Shown piece after piece: positions 39,491-48,143 of a stretch of 64,000 nucleotides of DNA. The position numbers and the translations under genes were made by a program. This DNA is from Listeria cornellensis FSL F6-0969 (lineage in GTDB: Bacteria; Bacillota; Bacilli; Lactobacillales; Listeriaceae), in assembly GCF_000525855.1 (NCBI RefSeq), contig NZ_AODE01000004.1:186001-250000 (forward strand). The letters run 5' to 3'. The first letter of the stretch is position 1, and every line of letters begins with the position of its first letter. The notes under the pieces are model-generated. The model searched no databases, was not told the DNA's origin, and saw nothing but the letters and a program-made list of their open reading frames with translations.

Positions 39491-40051
39491 TTATATCTTA
39501 TCAAACGAACTATGATACAAATCCTCGGCCCAATCACACCATGCGAGTTCTTGCATGCACAGCTCATCACGGCGTTTTACAATCAAATACCGTCCAAATG
39601 AATTGCGCCATTCTACTTTTCGCGCTGGATCGTTCTGCAGTATTTCCAGTTCCTCAAGCTTCGGTTTATTAATCGTGGCTCTTTTTTTGTAGTGTCTGCG
39701 GCGGTCGTTGAAAAGCTGGGCTACCGTACTTTTGTCCATGAGTGCGATCACGTAAATTTTAGCGAGGAATTCATCGCGGCTAATCGGTTCGGCAGTTTCT
39801 TCTAACACCCATTTGCTAACGCTTGGACGCCTTTTTCGGTTAGTGAGTAAATTTTTTTTCGTGGTATCAGGATCAGCCTCAAATTGGACGTAGCCTTCTG
39901 TTTCCATTTTGCCAAGAACGGTGTAGATTTGGCTGTGGTGTGCTTGCCAAAATAGTTCCATATACTGCTTTAACTCATAGCCCGTGCAGGATTTGCGCGC
40001 GAGCATGCAGAGCAGGACGTAACTCAATGTATTCAATTCGAACCCCTCCAA
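39491..40051 (-). CDS. PadR-family repressor (internal double frameshift masked within an open frame)
   Basis: 186 residues. N-terminal winged helix LNTLSYVLLCMLARKSCTGY and HSQIYTVLGKMETEGYVQFE are typical of PadR. The open frame hides an error: residues after DPDTTKK read NLLTNRKRRPSVSKWV, whereas the other frame reads IYSLTEKGVQALA, the standard PadR wing. One T too many in eight at 39852-39859 and one too few at TTT 39812-39814 explain it. The C-terminal helix domain follows (EEFLAKIYVIALMD type). It is divergent from an MFS efflux gene whose promoter carries a PadR-like box. Confidence 0.85.
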   Translation of the reverse strand: MEGFELNTLSYVLLCMLARKSCTGYELKQYMELFWQAHHSQIYTVLGKMETEGYVQFEADPDTTKKNLLTNRKRRPSVSKWVLEETAEPISRDEFLAKIYVIALMDKSTVAQLFNDRRRHYKKRATINKPKLEELEILQNDPARKVEWRNSFGRYLIVKRRDELCMQELAWCDWAEDLYHSSFDKI

Positions 40052-40111
40052 CGCAACGTTTATTTGTTCAGTATACCATATCTTATTCTAAAATTTAATG
40101 TAAAAATAAAC

Positions 40112-40150
40112 ATGTCAATATTGACATAATAGTCGAATTAGGAGTATACT
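40112..40150 (+). promoter_or_regulatory. PadR operator overlapping the MFS promoter
   Basis: ATGTCAATATTGACAT (40112-40127) is a perfect 16-base palindrome of the PadR form ATGT-N8-ACAT. Its right half contains a consensus -35 TTGACA (40121-40126); TATACT follows 18 bases on (40145-40150). A bound PadR dimer would block sigma-A RNA polymerase. Confidence 0.8.
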
Positions 40151-40186
40151 TTAAAACAGATTAATAAACAAACAGGAGTGGTAAAC

Positions 40187-41388
40187 GTGGTAGAAGGAAA
40201 AGTAGCATTAAAAAAAGAGGATGGCATATTGAAAAGTTTACTGCATCAGCCTAAATCGGCGTTAGCAGTAGCTTTTTCATGTGTGGTCGCTTTTATGGGA
40301 ATCGGACTTGTCGATCCTATCTTAAAATCAATTTCGGAGCAGCTGCATGCGACACCGGCACAAACATCGTTATTATTTACGAGTTATATGTTGGTAACGG
40401 GCATTGTGATGCTGTTTACTGGATTTATATCGAGCCGAATCGGGGCGAAAAAGACATTGCTTATCGGGCTCGTCATTATTATTATTTTTGCAGGGCTTGG
40501 CGGATTATCGCAATCTGTTGGGCAATTAGTCGGGCTTCGCGCTGGTTGGGGGCTCGGGAACGCGCTCTTTATTTCGACGGCGCTGGCAACGATTATTGCG
40601 GTTAGTTCGGGCGCAACGGAAAAAGCGATTATCATGTATGAAGCGGCGATGGGACTTGGTATGTCGGTCGGCCCACTGGTTGGTGGTTTGCTCGGCAGCA
40701 TCACGTGGCGCGCACCATTTTTTCGGGGGTAGCGGTTTTAATGGCGATTGGATTTGTGGCGATTGTCATGCTTCTTGATCCGATACCAAAGCCAAAAGTG
40801 AAGTCGAAATTTTGGGATTCGCTCCGAGCTTTGCGTCACAAAGGCTTACTGGTAACAGGTTTAACGGCATTATTTTATAACTTCGGATTCTTCACATTAC
40901 TTGCTTATTCGCCATTTTTGATGGTTGGATATAGCGCGATTCAAGTCGGATTGGTATTCTTCGGCTGGGGTCTGATGCTCGCGATTTCTTCGGTTTTTGT
41001 GGCGCCGCGATTGGAAGAAATGTGGGGGACAAAATTAGTGATGATCGGCGCACTGGCATTTTTTGCGATTGTCTTAGTCGTGATGGGCGTTGGCGCGAAT
41101 TCGAGTACGGTCATTTCGGTTTGCATCGTGATTGCTGGATTTTTCCAAGGGATTAACAATACGTTGATTACGTCGGCTGTGATGGTCGTTTCGCCAGTGG
41201 AACGTGCGACGGCGTCCTCGGCCTACAGCTTTATCCGATTCACGGGTGGTGCGATTGCGCCGTGGTTGGCTGGAAGTTTGGCCGTTTGGTTCAATCCGCA
41301 TGTGACGTTTTATGTAGCAGGATTTGCCGTACTTATCGGGATTATTATTTTGCTAGCAGGCAGAAAAGCGTTGAGCGCACTTGATTAA
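40187..41388 (+). CDS. MFS multidrug efflux transporter (frameshifted as read)
   Basis: About 399 residues, 12 helices. Start GTG 40187 with AGGAG nine bases upstream. Helix 1 FMGIGLVDPILKSISEQLHA, the loop motif ISSRIGAKKTLLIG and TALFYNFGFFTLLAYSPF belong to DHA1 drug exporters (YfmO/YkuC-like). The break lies at TTTTTTCGGGGG 40718-40729: as read the protein ends APFFRG; removing one T and one G gives WRAPFFGVAVLMAIGF, the usual family sequence. Controlled by PadR upstream and co-transcribed with a universal stress protein. Confidence 0.85.
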
Positions 41389-41401
41389 TGGAGGGATTAG
41401 G

Positions 41402-41821
41402 ATGAAATTAGCAGTATTAATTGCAGACGATCAACTATCTAAAAAAATCGTGACAAAAACGGTGGCGTTGTGCCAAGAATTCGCAGAGGTACCGGAAATC
41501 ACGCTGATTCATGTCGTGAATGACAAAGCGATTGCGGAGGACGTGGAGGTTGGTGTAGATATTTCGGAAAGTTTAGAGGAAGATGCGCAGAAAATGCTTG
41601 CCGAAAAAGGCACGATGTTCGTCGAGGCAGGACTGATGTATAACACGGTAATCTTGAGCGGTTTTCCAGCTAAAGAAGTGACGAAATACGCGGGGGAAGC
41701 GGGCTTAGATATGCTGATTATGGGGCATCACGATTTGTCGCTCGTTCAAAAAATGACGATTGGCAGTGTCGCGAAGAAAGTCGTCCAGCACGCGGAATGC
41801 CCAGTATTATTGATTAAATAA
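41402..41821 (+). CDS. Universal stress protein (UspA family)
   Basis: 139 residues, start MKLAVLIADDQLSKKIVTKT with TGGAGGGATTAGG upstream. The ATP-binding signature LIMGHHDLSLVQKMTIGSVA and terminal HAECPVLLIK are clear. It begins 13 bases after the MFS stop and ends at a strong terminator, so it belongs to the PadR-controlled unit. Confidence 0.88.
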   Translation: MKLAVLIADDQLSKKIVTKTVALCQEFAEVPEITLIHVVNDKAIAEDVEVGVDISESLEEDAQKMLAEKGTMFVEAGLMYNTVILSGFPAKEVTKYAGEAGLDMLIMGHHDLSLVQKMTIGSVAKKVVQHAECPVLLIK

Positions 41822-41822
41822 A

Positions 41823-41877
41823 AGCTAGTAGGAAAGCTCACGTCAAGGCGTCGTGATTTTCCTACTAGCTTTTTTTT
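41823..41877. terminator. Bidirectional terminator between USP and esterase
   Basis: AGCTAGTAGGAAA pairs perfectly with TTTCCTACTAGCT across a 22-base loop and is followed by eight T; A residues flank the other side. Confidence 0.85.
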
Positions 41878-42731
41878 ATTTGTATTCTTCTAAGAAACGT
41901 AACGCCTGCTTGTAGGCCGGCAAACCATCGACAATGTTGGAATCAAAATCATGCTCCAAATTTTGCACGGTGAAAAGTTCATTTTGGAAGGTCGTCTGGG
42001 CTATTTTTTCAGCTTCGTTGTATGGCACGTCTTTGTCAGTCGTACTATGCGCGATGAATACGGGTGGCAAAAAGCTGAAATCGCGCATGTCTTCGAGGGA
42101 AAATGCGTCGATATCGGTGTGTTGATGCGGTCCGAAAACTTCATCGAGCCACTGCCCGGTTTGGCGACAGTATATGTACAAGGCGTAACGCTTTTCGATG
42201 TATCCTTCTGTGAGCTCGGTTTTGCCAGTCAAAGCGGTTTTTAAATCGGCTGGAATCGTTGGGAGTTTCGCATAATGCGGACTCGGATTTTGATACCAGG
42301 AACCACCAATGGAGGTATAGCCGTAGAAGGATAGCACAGCGTCGGCAGTTGGAAGCGTGGCATCAGCTGCGGCTTGGAGCGCGAGGTAAGCACCGGCGGA
42401 ACGTCCGAATAAGATGAACGCATTCGCAACGCCAAACTCCGCACGGGCGTTGGCTTCAAACCAGGAAATCGCGTCTTGCACATCTTCGTATATTGCGGGA
42501 AGTTTGGTTTCTGGCGCCAATCGATAATCGACCGCAAAAAAATGATACCCAGCTTCGAGGAAAAGATTGCGGTACGCTTCTGGAAGGTCGTTGCGAAGTC
42601 CCCAAATGAGGCCGCCACCATGAAAATAAATAATCGTTTTAGCTGCATCAGGACGCGGACTTGGATAGAAATCGCCTTTTAGCGCCAAGCCATTTTTTTT
42701 CAGCAAAAATAATGGTTTGCAATGGGATCAT
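41876..42731 (-). CDS. Alpha/beta hydrolase, HSL-type esterase (5' end frameshifted as read)
   Basis: About 284 residues. The oxyanion motif FHGGG lies near residue 35, nucleophile elbow FGRSAGAY near 105 and catalytic His in LEHDFDSN near 255, all as in hormone-sensitive-lipase-like esterases. As read the first Met is internal (MLKKNGLAL). With seven rather than eight A (42693-42700, T on the plus strand) the frame extends to MIPLQTIIFAEKNG at ATG 42731, behind AAAGGAG. Substrate unknown. Confidence 0.8.
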
Positions 42732-42834
42732 CTCCTTTGTTTTCATGAAAAAAGCGTAACATAGGTTTGCAAAAACTACAACGGAAGTAAATATAATTGA
42801 TTGAGCGTGACAGCTAACAAACGGATAATGTATA

Positions 42835-42876
42835 AAAGCGTAGTATGATGGATTTTCACCATACTAGGCTTTTTGA
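42835..42876. terminator. Hairpin terminator before the YjbR gene end
   Basis: TAGTATG(A)TGG pairs with CCATACTA around ATTTTCA, flanked by AAAAGC and GCTTTTT. It can stop transcripts arriving from either side. Confidence 0.7.
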
Positions 42877-43226
42877 GTTAATGAAAAACTATATTCAATA
42901 AGCTCTAAAATTTCAGAAAGGGGAACTTGTCCTTCAAGAGAAATCGAGATCCAATTTTCTTTATTCATATGATAGGCTGGGAAAAAACCTTTCTTAAACC
43001 TTAAAACTTCTATCTCATTTTTTGGTAGTTTAATATCTATAATATCAATTTCATTTTCGGATGATAATCCTAACTTACTTGATGGGACATTCATAATCAA
43101 TCCATACCACTTCTTGTTATCCATATGTCTTAAAACGGCATACTTTGGATATTTTTTGAAAGTGTATTCAGGTGAAGTATTATATTTATTTTTTGAAAAG
43201 TTGAATATTTCTTCTCTATAGGACAT
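42864..43226 (-). CDS. YjbR/MmcQ-family DNA-binding-like protein
   Basis: 120 residues, MSYREEIFNFSKNKYNTSPE. The sequence PKYAVLRHMDNKKWYGLIMN, then FPAYHMNKENWISISLEGQV, is the YjbR (CyaY-like fold) pattern. Single gene, AT-rich compared with neighbours; GAAAGAAGG upstream. Function in the family is unknown. Confidence 0.8.
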   Translation of the reverse strand: MSYREEIFNFSKNKYNTSPEYTFKKYPKYAVLRHMDNKKWYGLIMNVPSSKLGLSSENEIDIIDIKLPKNEIEVLRFKKGFFPAYHMNKENWISISLEGQVPLSEILELIEYSFSLTQKA

Positions 43227-43256
43227 AAGTGGATTCCTTCTTTCAAAATGGTATCT

Positions 43257-43350
43257 GAACCGATTTCATAACTCAAAAGCGTTGCAGCCCAATGATTTTC
43301 ATGAAAAAAGAAATCTATTTTAAGCCGTTTTCGAGTTATAAAATTGATTC
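43257..43350. mobile_element. Second MITE-like element, 94 bp
   Basis: Inverted ends GAACCGATTTCATAACTC and the complement of GAGTTATAAAATTGATTC. The first 39 bases match the right end of the 15716-15911 element (complemented) at 36 positions, including AAAAGCGTTGCAGCCCAATG. Internal sequence is much shorter. Flanks ATCT and ACCT might be a decayed four-base duplication. Confidence 0.65.
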
Positions 43351-43692
43351 ACCTATATTATAACATAAGCAGAATGAGAACCCTATAGCTTGCTTGTTGG
43401 ATGCTTCACTTTGTCGAAGATAGACGACATAGCTATTATAGCTTGGTTCTGTTGGAGTAGGAAATGCTTTTAGTTCTTGGATTCAGCATACATGGAAACC
43501 TCTTATCTAGAATAGGAAGTTTTTTGTTATATAATCACTATCAACAATTTCAACACCTTAATTAGTTATAATGAACAAAAGGTGAACAGGTTTTTTATCA
43601 CTTTTAAACGATGCAATCAAAACTTGAAACGCTTACACTTTAAAGAGTAGAGAACAAGAAGGACAAATCAGATGAAGGGTGGACTTTGAACG
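43351..43692 (+). promoter_or_regulatory. Upstream region of the allantoate operon with cre-like site
   Basis: 342 bases without a gene. A weak hairpin followed by TTTTTT lies near 43498-43527. TATAAT occurs twice (43533-43538 by eye, and near 43570). TGAAACGCTTACA at 43625-43637 is a catabolite-repression (CcpA) cre box lacking one base; with one more A it would match TGWAANCGNTNWCA fully. Given the indel problem in this assembly the site may be real. No regulator gene of the AllR type is adjacent. Confidence 0.4.
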
Positions 43693-44922
43693 ATGGATAA
43701 AATTTTTCAAGATGTAGCGGATAGTGTGGCTTGGCTTTCGGGAATTGGCGCGGATCCGACTGGGGGAACGACTCGTTTGCTTTACTCGGATTATTGGGTG
43801 GAGGCGCAGCAGGGCGTGAAGAAGAAAATGGATGATGCGGGTTTCACGACGTATTTTGATGATATCGGCAATCTTTTTGGTCGCGTGGAAGGGTCTACAT
43901 ATAAGGATGAGACGATTATGTCGGGTTCTCATATTGATACGGTGGTAAATGGCGGGAAGTTGGATGGTCAGTTCGGTGTTCTAGCAGCATATCTAGCGAT
44001 TAAGTATTTGAAGGAAAAGCATGGCCAGCCGCTCCGGAACCTAGAAGTGATTTCGATGGCGGAAGAAGAGGGGAGCCGTTTTCCGTATGTTTTCTGGGGA
44101 AGTAAGAACTTCTTTGGAATCGCGAATAAGGATGAAATGGCGGACGTTGCGGATTTTGAAGGTGTGAAATTCGTTGATGCGATGCGTGGCGCTGGGTTTG
44201 ATTTCCGTGATGAAACGAAACCGCTGCGTGAGGATATTAAGGCGTTCGTTGAGATCCATATCGAGCAAGGAAAAGTGTTGGAGAACGAGGGCAAAGCGGT
44301 TGGTGTGGTGAATAGTATTGCTGGTCAACGCCGCTATACAATCGTGCTAAACGGCGAATCGAACCATGCGGGAACGACACCTATGGGTTACCGAAAAGAC
44401 ACAGTTTATGCGTTTAGTAAAATCGTGTCGCAATCGATTGATAAAGCGAAAAAGATTGGCGATCCACTCGTACTTACATTCGGAAAAGTAGAGCCGAAGC
44501 CAAATACGGTGAATGTGGTTCCTGGTGAGACGCTGTTCACGATGGATTGCCGTCATACAGATGAGGCAGAATTGCACAGCTTCACGAAAGAAATGGAGCA
44601 AGATATGAAAACAATTTGTGCGGAAATGGGCATCGATATCTCGATTGATTTATGGATGGACGAAGCGCCAGTGCCGATGGATCCACATATCGTGTCTGTG
44701 CTAGAAGACGTTTGCAAAAAAGAAGAGCTCAATTACCGCGTGATGCATAGTGGCGCAGGTCATGATTCTCAAATTTTTGCACCGCGTGTACCAACGGCGA
44801 TGTTCTTCGTGCCGAGTATTGGCGGTATCAGCCATAACCCGGCAGAGGACACGAAAACGGAAGACTTGGTTGAAGGTGTGAAAGCATTGACTGAGGCATT
44901 ATACGAATTAGCATATAAATAA
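43693..44922 (+). CDS. allC: Allantoate amidohydrolase (M20 family)
   Basis: 409 residues. Metal-binding and catalytic motifs of M20 hydrolases: SGSHIDTVVNGGKLDGQFGV near 80, MAEEEGSRFPYVFWGSKNF near 125, VEIHIEQGKVLE near 190, and MHSGAGHDSQIF near 355. The pattern fits AllC rather than hydantoinase relatives in this gene context. It converts allantoate to ureidoglycine, ammonia and CO2. First gene of the catabolic operon; GAAGGGTGG upstream. Intact as read. No allantoinase gene is present in the window. Confidence 0.88.
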   Translation: MDKIFQDVADSVAWLSGIGADPTGGTTRLLYSDYWVEAQQGVKKKMDDAGFTTYFDDIGNLFGRVEGSTYKDETIMSGSHIDTVVNGGKLDGQFGVLAAYLAIKYLKEKHGQPLRNLEVISMAEEEGSRFPYVFWGSKNFFGIANKDEMADVADFEGVKFVDAMRGAGFDFRDETKPLREDIKAFVEIHIEQGKVLENEGKAVGVVNSIAGQRRYTIVLNGESNHAGTTPMGYRKDTVYAFSKIVSQSIDKAKKIGDPLVLTFGKVEPKPNTVNVVPGETLFTMDCRHTDEAELHSFTKEMEQDMKTICAEMGIDISIDLWMDEAPVPMDPHIVSVLEDVCKKEELNYRVMHSGAGHDSQIFAPRVPTAMFFVPSIGGISHNPAEDTKTEDLVEGVKALTEALYELAYK

Positions 44923-44940
44923 ACAGGGAGTGAATCAAAA

Positions 44941-46180
44941 ATGGAAAACGAAGCAGCAACAATGAAAAAGGGGCTCCAATATTGGCAGCAAATTATTATT
45001 ATTTTATGTTTAGGTTGGGTAGTTATCTGGATTTACCGCAGTGTCTTGACACCGATTTTTCCGGAAATTCAACAAACGATTGGGCAGCATTCCGATGCGC
45101 AAATGGGCTTGATCGCGAGTTTCTACTTCTTTGCTTACACAGGGATGCAGATTCCAGCGGGGATTTTAGTCGATAAGTTTGGGAAGAAAGTCGTTCTTAT
45201 TCCTGGTTTCTCACTATTTGCCATCGCAGCACTTGTGATTGGTACAGCGCAAAGCTTGGAAATGATTTATCTTGGTAGTTTACTTGCGGGTCTTGGTTGT
45301 GGATCTTACTACGGTGCGGCCTACTCGCTGTCCTCTGAGAATATCCCAGCAGAAAAACGTGGACTATCAACGGCTATAATCAACAGTGGATCCGCGCTCG
45401 GTATGGGTATTGGCTTGATTGCTTCTAGTCTGCTCGTTAAATCGGTCGGTATGAACTGGCAAATCATGCTTTTCATTATCGCTGGTTTGATTGTTGTGAT
45501 GATTTTTGTTTTTGCAAGTGTGATTAAAAGTTCACCAAAAGTGGATCGTTCCGCGGTGGCGAAAGAAAAAGCAGCACCAAAAGAGAAAGCGCCGATCAAA
45601 AATTTGTTTACAGGTCGGATGATTGCGTCGTATATTCTTTATTTTGCAACGTGTTACGGATATTACATGGTCGTGACGTGGTTACCATCTTTCTTACAAC
45701 AAGAACGTGGATTCCAAGGCGTAGCTATCGGATTTTCCGCCGCACTTGTAGCTTTTTCCGCGATTCCAGGGGCATTGTTTTTCAGTAGAATGTCAGATAA
45801 ATTCAGCACGAAAAAAAGTTCGCTTCATCGTTAGCTTGACGATTGCAGCGGCGTTAATGTTAATGCTTACAGTACTTGCACCAACTTCGGGTATCTTGCT
45901 AGTCGGCCTGATTTTATACGGCTTGTTAGGAAAACTTGCAGTAGAGCCAATTCTGATTTCTTACGTGGCAGATAGCGCACCGAAAAAAGGATACGGAACG
46001 TCGTTTGGCGTATTCAACTTCTTTGGAATGAGTTCGTCGGTTATCGCACCGTTTTTGACGGGGGTTATCTCTGACTCGACAGGATCGAAAGTAATGGGCT
46101 TCTATATTTCCGCTATTATCTTAGTTATCGGAGCAACGGTATTTTTGATTGCGAATATTAAAAGCAAAAAAGTAGCTTAA
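44941..46180 (+). CDS. MFS transporter, probable allantoate/ureide uptake (one frameshift as read)
   Basis: About 412 residues, 12 helices. Motif A-like GILVDKFGKKVVLIPG in the first half and GYYMVVTWLPSFLQQERGFQ in the second. The frame breaks at seven A (45811-45817); six gives FSTKKVRFIVSLTIAAAL and joins the halves. Located between allC and allE, 18 bases after allC, so a ureide substrate is the natural inference. Because no allantoinase is encoded here, allantoate itself may be imported. Confidence 0.78.
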
Positions 46181-46247
46181 AGAATGATGGAATCGGTGTT
46201 TTCGAGCGCTGATTCCAATTATAATTTGGAAAAGAGAGGTTTTTAAG

Positions 46248-47036
46248 ATGGGTTACAGAAATAAGAATACGGGTTATGTGAGTGATATTCTGGCTTCGAG
46301 ATCGGTGATTAAGCGTGGCAACTACGCGATTATTCCGCCGAATGGCTTGGTGAATAATTCGATTCCTGGTTTTGAGAACTGCGAATTGTCGATTCTAGCA
46401 ACGCCGAAATTGGGCGCTTCCTTTGTGGATTATATTATCACGTTGCTAGATGGTGGCCAAAATAACGCTGGTTTCGGCGCACCTGGCGTGGAGACTTTCT
46501 TCTATTGCTTAGAGGGGAAAATAACAGTTTGGGCGGATGACGCGAAACATAGTCTTTCAGCTGGTGGCTATATTTATTGCCCAGCAGGCGTGATTTTGAC
46601 GTTCGAGAATAATAATGGTGGCGCGAATAGTGAGGCGTTCCTTTATAAGAAGACATATGAGGCGGTAGCGGGTTACGAGGCGCATGTTATTGTGAATAAT
46701 GTGGCGAACTTGGAGAAAATCGCGTACGAAGGTATGGAAGATGTGATTTTGCAAAACTTATTACCGGCGGATCTTGACTTTGACATGAATTTCCATATTT
46801 TAAGTTTTGAACCGGGCGCGTGTCACGGATATATTGAAACGCATTATCAAGAACATGGCGCGTATATGCTATCTGGAGAAGGCGTTTACAATTTGGATAA
46901 CGAATGGGTACCAGTGAAAAAAGGTGATTATTTATTCATGGGTGCGTATGTGCCACAAGCGACGTATGCGGTAGGACGCGGCGAAGCATTCAGTTATCTG
47001 TATTCGAAAGACTGTAATCGCGATCCACAATTATAA
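46248..47036 (+). CDS. allE: (S)-ureidoglycine aminohydrolase, bicupin
   Basis: 262 residues, MGYRNKNTGYVSDILASRSV. Two cupin barrels: the first with GVETFFYCLEGKITVWADD, the second with metal-ligand region ETHYQEHGAYMLSGEGVYNL and KKGDYLFMGAYVPQATYAVG. This matches AllE/YlbA, which stereospecifically turns (S)-ureidoglycine into (S)-ureidoglycolate. AAGAGAGG precedes the ATG. Intact. Confidence 0.9.
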   Translation: MGYRNKNTGYVSDILASRSVIKRGNYAIIPPNGLVNNSIPGFENCELSILATPKLGASFVDYIITLLDGGQNNAGFGAPGVETFFYCLEGKITVWADDAKHSLSAGGYIYCPAGVILTFENNNGGANSEAFLYKKTYEAVAGYEAHVIVNNVANLEKIAYEGMEDVILQNLLPADLDFDMNFHILSFEPGACHGYIETHYQEHGAYMLSGEGVYNLDNEWVPVKKGDYLFMGAYVPQATYAVGRGEAFSYLYSKDCNRDPQL

Positions 47037-47053
47037 GAAAGTAGGGAATTGGT

Positions 47054-48127
47054 GTGAAAGAGCCACAAATGATTCGAGTAAGGAAACATGATTTACATGA
47101 TTTAATTCAAAAAAAATTAGAAGCAGCGGGACTTTCGGAAGAGCATGCGGATGGTGTCGCGGATTCCTTAGCATTCGCTGACGCGCGCGGAATTCACTCA
47201 CATGGTGCGGTTCGCGTGGATTATTATGCGGAACGAATTGCAAAAGGTGGAACGACGATCGAGCCTAATTTCCGATTCAATAAAACGGGACCGAGTTCTG
47301 GGGTTTTTGAGGCGGATAATGGCGTCGGACATGTGGCGGCACGCAAGGCGATGGATGAAGCGATTGGCTTGGCGCAGGAAACGGGCGTCGGGATTGTCGG
47401 TGTGCATGAAATGGGACATAGCGGGGCGCTAGCTTATTTTGTGAAGCAGGCGGCGGATAAAGATATGGTCGCGATTTCTGTTTGTCAGTCGGATCCGATG
47501 GTGGTACCGTTTGGTGGGGCTGAGCCTTATTTTGGAACAAATCCGATCGCGTTTGCAGCGCCTCGCATGGATGGTGAGCCGGTTATTTTTGATATGGCGA
47601 CGACGGTTCAGGCATGGGGCAAAATTTTAGATGCGCGTTCAAAGGGTGCGGATATTCCGCCAACATGGGCTGTGGATGCGAACGGTGAACCAACGACGGA
47701 CCCGCATCAAGTCAACGCTTTGCTTCCTGTTGCTGGACCAAAAGGATACGGCTTGATGATGATGGTCGATATTTTATCGGGAATTTTGCTAGGATTGCCA
47801 TTCGGAAAACGAGTGTCTTCGATGTACACGGATTTGACGAAAGGGCGCAACTTGGGGCAACTGCATATCGTGATTAACCCAGCTTTCTTCACGTCTTTGA
47901 AGGAGTTTAAGCAAAATATCGCACAAATGGTGGATGAACTGCATGCGACGAAAGCGGCACCAGGATTCAGTCAAGTGTTGTATCCAGGTGAGTTAGCGGA
48001 AATCGTGGAGACAGATTACGCGGATGCAGGAATTCCGATTGTGAAAGATGTGTATGATTATTTGATTAGTGACACGGTTCATTATGATCAATACGATCAC
48101 GCGGGGTTATTCGCGGAACAAGACTAG
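47054..48127 (+). CDS. allD: Ureidoglycolate dehydrogenase-like protein, copy 1
   Basis: 357 residues from GTG 47054 (ATG 47069 possible). It belongs to the malate/L-lactate dehydrogenase 2 (AllD/YlbC) fold: RGIHSHGAVRVDYYAERIAK, VHEMGHSGALAYFVKQA with the catalytic His, and the NAD-binding SDPMVVPFGGAEPYFGTNPI, then GPKGYGLMMMVDILSG. AllD oxidises ureidoglycolate to oxalurate. A close paralogue follows 16 bases on. The pair could be alternative enzymes or one may act on another 2-hydroxy acid. Confidence 0.82.
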   Translation: MKEPQMIRVRKHDLHDLIQKKLEAAGLSEEHADGVADSLAFADARGIHSHGAVRVDYYAERIAKGGTTIEPNFRFNKTGPSSGVFEADNGVGHVAARKAMDEAIGLAQETGVGIVGVHEMGHSGALAYFVKQAADKDMVAISVCQSDPMVVPFGGAEPYFGTNPIAFAAPRMDGEPVIFDMATTVQAWGKILDARSKGADIPPTWAVDANGEPTTDPHQVNALLPVAGPKGYGLMMMVDILSGILLGLPFGKRVSSMYTDLTKGRNLGQLHIVINPAFFTSLKEFKQNIAQMVDELHATKAAPGFSQVLYPGELAEIVETDYADAGIPIVKDVYDYLISDTVHYDQYDHAGLFAEQD

Positions 48128-48143
48128 AAAGGTGGCAGGCAGA

